A stretch of DNA of 5,514 bases, taken from assembly GCA_949745625.1 (NCBI GenBank), contig CATJZR010000113.1, positions 1-5,514 on the forward strand. The letters are read 5' to 3'. The position numbers were made by a program, and so were the translations under genes. The notes under the pieces are model-generated. The model had not been told where the DNA came from, did no database searches, and saw only the letters and a program-made list of their open reading frames with translations. The stretch's first letter is position 1. The number at the start of each line of letters is the position of its first letter. Positions 1 through 5,514 of the stretch are shown piece after piece. Source of the stretch: an uncultured Eubacteriales bacterium. GTDB lineage: Bacteria; Bacillota; Clostridia; Christensenellales; Borkfalkiaceae.

Positions 1-1
1 A

Positions 2-643
2 TCTCAGCTTTACGATTTGAATTATACGTTGGCACGGGAATATTTAAAAAAGTTTGAATACCCTTGGGAGGCTCTCGGGGGTATAAAGGACTTTATAACG
101 GAAATCGGAAGTTCTCTCGACGAGAACTATATTGCCGTATCCGAAAACGTATGGGTTCATAAAACCGCAAAGGTGGCTCCTACCGCGTATCTCGGCGCGC
201 CGTGCATCGTATGCGAAAACGCCGAGGTAAGGCATTGCGCGTTTGTGCGCGGAAGCGCGCTTATAGGCAAAGGCTGCGTCGTCGGCAATTCGACCGAACT
301 GAAAAACGTAATACTTTTCGACGGGGTTCAGGTTCCGCACTATAATTACGTAGGCGACAGCATACTGGGGCACAAATCGCATCTCGGCGCGGGCGCCATT
401 ACTTCGAACGTAAAGTCTGATAAGTCCAACGTGGTTATTAAGGGTGAAAAACCGTTGAATACGGGTTTGAAAAAGGTTGGTGCCATGGTCGGCGATTTCG
501 TCGAGGTGGGCTGCAACAGCGTTCTAAATCCGGGCACGGTAATAGGAAAAAACACGCAGGTGTATCCGCTGTCGCGAGTGCGCGGAGTAATTCCGGCGGA
601 CAGCATTTATAAGGGTGACGGTAATATTGTCGACAAAAAGTGA
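2..643 (+). CDS. GlmU-like hexapeptide-repeat (LbH) acyltransferase, 5' partial
   Basis: Probable cytoplasmic acyl-CoA-dependent sugar acetyltransferase, of a kind often labelled UDP-GlcNAc pyrophosphorylase in clostridia. The frame is open to the left edge. The residues before the TTG at 17 (SQLYD) look like the usual family N-terminus, so that TTG is probably not the start and only a few residues are missing. A short N-terminal part is followed by hexapeptide-type repeats from about nt 150 to the end. By eye it aligns with the acetyltransferase domain of E. coli GlmU. Arg at 248-250, Lys at 302-304, His at 338-340, Tyr at 347-349 and Asn at 407-409 match GlmU R333, K351, catalytic H363, Y366 and N386. 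GlmU N377 appears to be His here. There is no nucleotidyltransferase domain, so this protein alone should not make UDP-GlcNAc. It ends 6 bases before glmM. Glucosamine-1-phosphate is the likeliest acceptor (inference); another amino-sugar acceptor is possible. Confidence 0.85.
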   Translation, partial: SQLYDLNYTLAREYLKKFEYPWEALGGIKDFITEIGSSLDENYIAVSENVWVHKTAKVAPTAYLGAPCIVCENAEVRHCAFVRGSALIGKGCVVGNSTELKNVILFDGVQVPHYNYVGDSILGHKSHLGAGAITSNVKSDKSNVVIKGEKPLNTGLKKVGAMVGDFVEVGCNSVLNPGTVIGKNTQVYPLSRVRGVIPADSIYKGDGNIVDKK

Positions 644-649
644 GAGAAT

Positions 650-2038
650 ATGGGAAGATATTTCGGTACTGACGGTTTTCGCGGCGAGGCGAACGCGACG
701 CTCACTGCGGACCACGCATATAAAGTAGGCAGATTTCTCGGCTGGTATTTCGGAGAGCTGAAAAGAAGAAACGGCGACGATTCGGCGCCGAGGGTGGTAA
801 TCGGCAAGGATACCCGCAGGTCGAGCTATATGTTCGAATATACGTTGATAGCGGGGCTTACCGCTTCGGGCGCGGATGCATATATGATGCACGTTACTAC
901 TACGCCCTCCGTCGCATATCTTGCACGTGTGGACGAGTTTGACTGCGGAATAATGATTTCCGCAAGCCATAACCCCTATTACGACAACGGCATAAAGCTA
1001 ATCAATTCGCACGGCGAAAAGATGGAAGAGGACACGATAAGCCTTATAGAGGACTATATCGACGGAAAGCTCAACGTGTTTGGAGAAAACTATTCCGAGC
1101 TGCCTTACGCTCGCCGTGAAAAAATAGGAAGGACGGTTGACTTCGCGTCGGGGCGCAACCGCTACATCGGTTATCTCATCTCTCTCGGTATGTATTCTTT
1201 CAGGGGAATGAGGGTTGGGTTGGACTGCGCAAACGGTTGCAGCTGGAATATCGCAAAATCTGTTTTTGAAGCGCTGGGCGCAACGACCTACGTCATCAAT
1301 GCCGAGCCGGACGGGTTCAATATAAACGAAAACGCAGGTTCTACCCATATTGAGAGTTTACAGAAGTTAGTTAAAGAAAAGAAGCTTGACGTGGGCTTTG
1401 CCTACGACGGTGACGCGGACAGATGTCTTTGCGTCGACGAAAAGGGTAACGCCGTAACGGGCGACCAGATACTTTACGTTTACGGTTTGTATATGAAGGA
1501 CCGCGATAAGCTGGTGACGAACACCGTCGTTACTACCATAATGTCAAACCTCGGACTGTACAAGGCTTTCGACGCGGTGGGCATAAATTACGCGCAGACG
1601 GCTGTCGGCGACAAATATGTTCACGAATATATGTCGAAGCACGGTTGCCGACTGGGCGGCGAACAGTCGGGGCACATAATTTTTTCCAAATATGCGACAA
1701 CCGGCGACGGTATACTTACCAGCCTTAAAATCATGGAGGTCATTCTCGCGAAAAAGACCACCCTGTCCAAGCTTACCGAGCCGGTTAAAATTTTCCCGCA
1801 GGTTCTCTTGAATATTCGCGTAAACGACAAAGAGGCGGCACAAAACGATGCAGACGTCGTTGCTGCCGTCAAAGCTGCCGAAGAAAAGTTGGGCAGTCGC
1901 GGCAGAATACTCGTGCGCGCTTCGGGCACGGAGCCGCTTGTCAGAGTAATGGTAGAGGCGGAAAGCGAAAAGCTTTGTAAGACCTACTCCAAAGAAATTG
2001 CGGAAGTTATTCGTAAAAAAGGGCATAATGTAAAATAA
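650..2038 (+). CDS. glmM: Phosphoglucosamine mutase GlmM
   Basis: Interconverts glucosamine-6-phosphate and glucosamine-1-phosphate in the cytoplasm, the step between GlmS and GlmU on the way to UDP-GlcNAc. The 462-residue length is normal for the alpha-D-phosphohexomutase family, and all four signatures are present in order. These are N-terminal FGTDGFRGEAN (residues 5-15); the phosphoserine loop SASHNP (104-109, catalytic Ser106); the Mg-binding loop DGDADR (253-258); the sugar-binding loop GGEQSGH (336-342); and the C-terminal phosphate-binding loop RASGTEP (423-429). The GEQSG loop and the GlcNAc-pathway neighbours favour GlmM over phosphomannomutase or phosphoglucomutase. The ATG at 650 fits the expected start, with the conserved FGTDG four residues in. 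It lies 6 bases after the upstream stop and has only a weak purine-rich Shine-Dalgarno sequence (AGTGAGAG overlapping that stop), so translational coupling is likely. The gene appears intact. Confidence 0.97.
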   Translation: MGRYFGTDGFRGEANATLTADHAYKVGRFLGWYFGELKRRNGDDSAPRVVIGKDTRRSSYMFEYTLIAGLTASGADAYMMHVTTTPSVAYLARVDEFDCGIMISASHNPYYDNGIKLINSHGEKMEEDTISLIEDYIDGKLNVFGENYSELPYARREKIGRTVDFASGRNRYIGYLISLGMYSFRGMRVGLDCANGCSWNIAKSVFEALGATTYVINAEPDGFNINENAGSTHIESLQKLVKEKKLDVGFAYDGDADRCLCVDEKGNAVTGDQILYVYGLYMKDRDKLVTNTVVTTIMSNLGLYKAFDAVGINYAQTAVGDKYVHEYMSKHGCRLGGEQSGHIIFSKYATTGDGILTSLKIMEVILAKKTTLSKLTEPVKIFPQVLLNIRVNDKEAAQNDADVVAAVKAAEEKLGSRGRILVRASGTEPLVRVMVEAESEKLCKTYSKEIAEVIRKKGHNVK

Positions 2039-2042
2039 GAGG
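2037..2042 (+). promoter_or_regulatory. Ribosome binding site for glmS
   Basis: AAGAGG lies 5 bases before the glmS ATG and overlaps the last two bases of the glmM TAA stop. Its GAGG core and spacing fit a standard Shine-Dalgarno site and support the ATG at 2048 as the start. The overlap suggests glmM and glmS are translated from one message. Confidence 0.75.
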
Positions 2043-2047
2043 TTTAT

Positions 2048-3883
2048 ATGTGCGGTATAGTTGGATATACGGGCGGAAGACAGGCTGCCCCCGTCGTTCT
2101 CGACGGGCTTGCAAAGCTTGAATACAGAGGTTATGATTCCGCCGGCGTCGCAGTAAGTGACGGCGACGGAAATATCGATATAAAAAAAGCCAAGGGGAAG
2201 CTGAAAATTCTTTTCGACCTTACGGACGGAGGGAAGAGCCTTAACGGAACCTGCGGCATAGGGCATACGCGCTGGGCGACGCACGGCGAGCCCTCGCAGA
2301 ACAACGCTCACCCCCACTGCAACGACGAGCACACCATAGTTGCGGTGCATAACGGCATAATCGAAAATTATTCGCCCTTAAAGGACAAGCTTACGCGGCG
2401 CGGATATACTTTCTATTCCGATACCGACACGGAGGTGGCGACTAAGCTTGTAGACTACTACTATAAAAAGTACGGCGAGCCGCTTAAGGCTATTTCCGAA
2501 TTTGCGCTTCATGCGCGGGGCTCGTACGCGCTTGCGGTGCTGTTCAAGGACTTCCCGGGCGAAATTTTTGCAATACGTAAGGACAGCCCCATGGTGATAG
2601 GCGTAACCGAGGGTGGAGCGCTGCTCGCCTCGGATGTGCCTGCAATACTCAAATACACCCGCAACGTGTACTATACCGACAATCACGAAATAGTGTTGCT
2701 TTCAAAGGACGGCGTTGCGTTCTATAATCTCGACCGCGAGGAAATATCCAAAACCCCCACGCTCATTTCGTGGGACGCAGAGGCGGCGGAAAAGGGCGGC
2801 TGGGAGCATTTTATGCTTAAAGAAATTCACGAGCAGCCCGAGGTCGTCAAAAACACTGTCAGCTATTTTCTGCACGACGGCAAGCTCGATTTATCAGAGC
2901 TGCAACTTTCCGAGGATTATCTTAAAGGCGTAAGCAGCATAACGATAACGGGTTGCGGCTCGGCTTATCATGTCGGGGTCGTGGCGCAGTACGTTATAGA
3001 GGACATAGCCCGCATACCCGTACGCGCTGAAATTGCGTCGGAATTCCGTTACCGCAAGCCCGTGCTCGGCAGTAACGAACTTGTAATAGTTATCAGCCAG
3101 TCAGGCGAAACGGCGGACAGTCTTGCCGCGTTGCGCGAAATGAAAAAGCAGGGCGTCAAAACGCTTGCAATAGTAAACGTGCTCGGCTCGTCCATTGCGC
3201 GCGAGGCGGACGGTGTGTTCTACACCAAAGCAGGTCCGGAAATTTCCGTTGCCACTACTAAGGCATACAGCGCTCAGCTTATAGCAATGTATCTGATTGC
3301 GCTTAAACTTGCCGAGGTCCGCGGTACGGTCGGCGCGGAGCAATGTTCAATCCTTAAAAGCGAGTTGAACGCGCTGCCCGATAAGATAGCGAAAGTTCTC
3401 GAAATCAAATCCGAGGTGCAGAAATTCGCCTCCGAGATGATGGATAAAAGAGACGTTTTCTTTATAGGCAGAGGCGTTGACTATGCGGTCAGCGTAGAAA
3501 GCAGCTTAAAGCTCAAAGAAATAAGCTACGTTCATTCGGAAGCGTACGCCGCGGGCGAGCTTAAGCACGGAACGATAAGTCTTATTGAAGAGGGAACGCT
3601 GGTTTTCGGTACCTTGACGCAAAAGGCGTTGGCGGAAAAAACGGTCAGCAACCTCGTGGAAACGGCAAGCCGCGGCGCGTACGTTGCGGTGCTTGCCTTG
3701 CAAAGCGTTGAAGGTATTCCGGAAAATTTCAAAAAAGTTTTCCGTATTCCCGATACCGACGAGCATTTTACCGCCAGCCTTGCGGTTGTGGTAATGCAGC
3801 TTTTCGCATACTATTTAAGCGTTCTCAGAGGAAACGACGTTGATAAACCGCGCAACCTTGCAAAAAGCGTAACCGTGGAATAA
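2048..3883 (+). CDS. glmS: Glutamine--fructose-6-phosphate aminotransferase (isomerizing) GlmS
   Basis: Makes glucosamine-6-phosphate from fructose-6-phosphate and glutamine, the entry step of the hexosamine pathway; cytoplasmic. The 611 residues match the usual bacterial length. It starts MCGIVGYTG, so Cys2 becomes the N-terminal nucleophile once Met is removed, which also fixes the start. The class II glutaminase domain spans about 2-240 and includes HTRWATHG (73-80) and HNGIIENY (101-108). The linker and SIS region follow, with the GGWEHFMLKEIHEQP segment (250-264). SIS domain 1 has GCGSAYH (302-308) and SQSGETADS (350-358); SIS domain 2 has SSLKLKEISY (485-494) and HSEAYAAGELKHG (496-508). 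The C-terminal tail DKPRNLAKSVTVE (599-611) is the conserved family ending that closes the sugar site. All expected catalytic regions are present. It lies 9 bases after glmM, leaving no room for a glmS ribozyme directly upstream. Confidence 0.98.
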   Translation: MCGIVGYTGGRQAAPVVLDGLAKLEYRGYDSAGVAVSDGDGNIDIKKAKGKLKILFDLTDGGKSLNGTCGIGHTRWATHGEPSQNNAHPHCNDEHTIVAVHNGIIENYSPLKDKLTRRGYTFYSDTDTEVATKLVDYYYKKYGEPLKAISEFALHARGSYALAVLFKDFPGEIFAIRKDSPMVIGVTEGGALLASDVPAILKYTRNVYYTDNHEIVLLSKDGVAFYNLDREEISKTPTLISWDAEAAEKGGWEHFMLKEIHEQPEVVKNTVSYFLHDGKLDLSELQLSEDYLKGVSSITITGCGSAYHVGVVAQYVIEDIARIPVRAEIASEFRYRKPVLGSNELVIVISQSGETADSLAALREMKKQGVKTLAIVNVLGSSIAREADGVFYTKAGPEISVATTKAYSAQLIAMYLIALKLAEVRGTVGAEQCSILKSELNALPDKIAKVLEIKSEVQKFASEMMDKRDVFFIGRGVDYAVSVESSLKLKEISYVHSEAYAAGELKHGTISLIEEGTLVFGTLTQKALAEKTVSNLVETASRGAYVAVLALQSVEGIPENFKKVFRIPDTDEHFTASLAVVVMQLFAYYLSVLRGNDVDKPRNLAKSVTVE

Positions 3884-3888
3884 ATTTC

Positions 3889-3896
3889 GGAAAAAG
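3889..3896 (+). promoter_or_regulatory. Possible weak ribosome binding site for the dehydratase gene
   Basis: GGAAAAAG sits 3 bases before the ATG at 3900, inside the 16-base gap after glmS. It is purine-rich but a poor, tightly spaced match to the Shine-Dalgarno consensus. No better site is visible in the gap, so initiation may depend partly on coupling to glmS. Confidence 0.4.
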
Positions 3897-3899
3897 CAA

Positions 3900-5514
3900 A
3901 TGAAACTGAATATAAATCACTACAAGAAAATAAAGGGAATACTAATTCTCGTCGGGCTGGATTTAATTGCCATAGTCGCCGCGATGTCGCTTGCAATGCT
4001 AATCGTCGATATGAGTATAAAGTTCAACCTCAACCTGCTTTATTGGTTCCTTATAAACGTGACGGTAACGTACGCGTTTTTTGCGGTATTCAAGCTGTAC
4101 ACTATCGTGTTTACTTCAATGGGCTTGATTGATTCGCTTAGGGCGTTCTGCGCAATGCTTTGCGTATACTGCGTCAACGTGGCTTGCGGGCTGTCCTTAG
4201 AGCCGCCTGCCGGCTTCCGCGTCTGCTCTACGTACTGCATTTTTATGTTCGTTTTCGTATTGCTTATCCGCTTTTCAAAACGTATTTACATTGCATTGAA
4301 ATATTCTGTTTCACGCAAAAGCAAGGGCAAAATAAGGGCCCTTATCGTGGGCGGCGGCAACGCGGGCACAATGCTTATAAGGGAAATTCAGACCACCGAC
4401 AAAATAGATTATCTTCCTATCTGCGTAGTCGACGACGACCCCGCGAAGTTAAATAAAAACGTATACGGCGTAAAAATTCTCGGCGGCACCGAGGATATTC
4501 CAAAGCTGGTAGCCCAATACGCCATTGACGAAATACTAATCGCAATGCCCGCCGCGCCCAAGGCGCAGATAAAGCGAGTATTCGAAATTTGCGAAACGAC
4601 GAAAAAGAAGGTTAAAACCCTTCCGGGAATTTACCAGATTGTCAGCGGCGACGCAAGCGTAACCGCGCTTCGTCCCGTACAGATACAGGACCTTCTCGGC
4701 AGAGACCAGATAAAGGTCAACCTCGACGAGATAATGGGCTATATAGAGGACCGCGTAGTTCTGGTAACGGGCGGCGGCGGTTCCATCGGCAGCGAGCTTT
4801 GCCGCCAGATAGCAACGCACAATCCCAAGCAGCTTATAATACTCGATATTTATGAAAACAACGCATACGACATTGAGCAGGAGCTTAAACGCAACCACCC
4901 CGAACTGAATTTGCTTGCGCTTATCGCAAGTATAAGGGACGTTGTGAAAATGGAGGACGTATTCAAAAAATACCGCCCCGAAATAGTATTCAACGCTGCG
5001 GCGCACAAGCACGTTCCGCTTATGGAAACCAGCCCCAACGAGGCGGTTAAAAACAACGTGTTCGGTACGCTGAACGTAGCCAAGTGCGCGGACAAGTTCA
5101 AGTCTAAGGTATTCGTGCAGATTTCCACGGATAAGGCGGTCAATCCCACGAATATAATGGGCGCGACGAAGCGTATCTGCGAAATGATAATACAGACTAT
5201 CGGAAAGCACAGCAAGAACACCAAATTCGTTGCGGTGCGTTTTGGAAACGTGCTCGGTTCCAACGGTTCTGTAATCCCTCTGTTCGAAAAGCAGATTCAG
5301 GAGGGCGGACCCGTAACCGTAACGCACAAGGACATTATCCGTTACTTTATGACCATACCGGAGGCGGTTTCGCTTGTTTTGCAGGCGGGCGCCTACGCGC
5401 AGAAGGGTCAGATTTTCGTTCTCGACATGGGCGAGCCGGTAAAAATTTACGACCTTGCGTATAATCTTATAAAGCTGTCGGGGTTAGAGCCCGACGTGGA
5501 TATAGAGATAAAAT
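3900..5514 (+). CDS. Membrane-anchored UDP-GlcNAc-type 4,6-dehydratase (CapD/PglF/WbpM family), 3' partial
   Basis: The frame runs from the ATG at 3900 off the right edge, 538 codons; the family is usually about 600-650 residues, so only the C-terminus is missing. Four hydrophobic segments (about 12-36, 46-71, 77-98, 107-125) form the membrane anchor. Next comes a Rossmann-like domain with GGGNAG (151-156), then the catalytic extended-SDR domain with NAD-binding GGGGSIGS (291-298), NAAAHKHVP (365-373) and STDKAVNPTNIMGATK (409-424). Thr410, Asp411, Lys412, Met420 and Lys424 fit the altered Ser-Met-Lys triad known from WbpM/PglF-type enzymes, with Met replacing the normal Tyr. RFGNVLGSNGSVIPLF follows, as in the family. 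The expected reaction converts UDP-GlcNAc to UDP-4-keto-6-deoxy-GlcNAc at the inner face of the membrane, for bacillosamine, QuiNAc or FucNAc-type glycans. The family is clear; the exact substrate is inferred. It starts 16 bases after glmS, whose pathway would supply the substrate. Confidence 0.93.
   Translation, partial: MKLNINHYKKIKGILILVGLDLIAIVAAMSLAMLIVDMSIKFNLNLLYWFLINVTVTYAFFAVFKLYTIVFTSMGLIDSLRAFCAMLCVYCVNVACGLSLEPPAGFRVCSTYCIFMFVFVLLIRFSKRIYIALKYSVSRKSKGKIRALIVGGGNAGTMLIREIQTTDKIDYLPICVVDDDPAKLNKNVYGVKILGGTEDIPKLVAQYAIDEILIAMPAAPKAQIKRVFEICETTKKKVKTLPGIYQIVSGDASVTALRPVQIQDLLGRDQIKVNLDEIMGYIEDRVVLVTGGGGSIGSELCRQIATHNPKQLIILDIYENNAYDIEQELKRNHPELNLLALIASIRDVVKMEDVFKKYRPEIVFNAAAHKHVPLMETSPNEAVKNNVFGTLNVAKCADKFKSKVFVQISTDKAVNPTNIMGATKRICEMIIQTIGKHSKNTKFVAVRFGNVLGSNGSVIPLFEKQIQEGGPVTVTHKDIIRYFMTIPEAVSLVLQAGAYAQKGQIFVLDMGEPVKIYDLAYNLIKLSGLEPDVDIEIK

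Noticed and set aside
17..19. TTG as the start codon of the acyltransferase
   Set aside because: The frame stays open to the window edge, no ribosome binding site precedes the TTG, and the residues before it fit the family N-terminus. The real start is probably just outside the window.
1544..2350. A 268-codon open frame on the - strand across the glmM/glmS junction
   Set aside because: It is antisense to two clearly real genes and shows no recognisable domain, so it is taken as a chance open frame.
3884..3899. A terminator or promoter between glmS and the dehydratase
   Set aside because: The 16-base gap contains no inverted repeat with a T-run and is too short for a full promoter, so read-through is more likely.
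4160..4456. A 98-codon + strand frame inside the start of the dehydratase gene
   Set aside because: It is out of frame with the membrane-anchor and Rossmann-domain coding sequence and gives a low-complexity, Arg-rich translation, so it is a shadow frame.
4350..4783. Two similar GGC-repeat stretches (around 4350 and 4770) as a DNA repeat
   Set aside because: Each encodes a Gly-rich nucleotide-binding loop of a separate Rossmann fold in the same protein. The similarity follows from the protein motif and is very short.
4536..5327. A 263-codon open frame on the - strand inside the dehydratase gene
   Set aside because: It lies wholly antisense to a strongly conserved SDR coding region, its translation resembles no family I know and is rich in Tyr, Arg and Val, and no ribosome binding site is evident. 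Codon bias of the + strand gene explains it.

Overview
The window is protein-coding almost end to end on the + strand. It holds four genes in a row: two complete in the middle and one cut off at each edge. The gaps are 6, 9 and 16 bases, with no visible terminator or internal promoter, so the four probably form part of one transcription unit for amino-sugar nucleotide synthesis and use. The style suggests a Clostridia-type Firmicute: closest recalled relatives of the acyltransferase and GlmM are clostridial, base composition is mixed, and ATA (Ile) and AGG/AGA (Arg) codons are freely used. An uncultured gut lineage is plausible, but this is an impression and not a placement.

Layout: (1) 2-643, the C-terminal bulk of a left-handed beta-helix (hexapeptide-repeat) acyltransferase. 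It resembles the acetyltransferase half of GlmU and lacks the GlmU nucleotidyltransferase half; its true start lies left of the window. (2) 650-2038, complete glmM, phosphoglucosamine mutase. (3) 2048-3883, complete glmS, glutamine:fructose-6-phosphate aminotransferase. (4) 3900-5514, a long membrane-anchored sugar-nucleotide dehydratase of the CapD/PglF/WbpM type, cut by the right edge. It has 538 readable codons and a Met in place of the usual catalytic Tyr.

Together: GlmS makes glucosamine-6-phosphate from fructose-6-phosphate and glutamine, and GlmM converts it to glucosamine-1-phosphate. Gene 1 is a candidate for N-acetylating that product. A uridylyltransferase, not in the window, would then give UDP-GlcNAc. 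Gene 4 is expected to use UDP-GlcNAc as substrate, making the 4-keto-6-deoxy intermediate that leads to bacillosamine-, QuiNAc- or FucNAc-type sugars for surface glycans. The genes thus look like a supply line for aminosugar precursors joined to the first committed step of their diversion into glycan.

No RNA genes, mobile elements, CRISPR arrays, repeats or gene-free stretches over 300 bases were seen. I found no clear evidence of a wholly new system. The points most worth a second look are the stand-alone GlmU-like acetyltransferase, glmS lying in mid-operon with no room for a glmS ribozyme, and the coupling to an SMK-type dehydratase.
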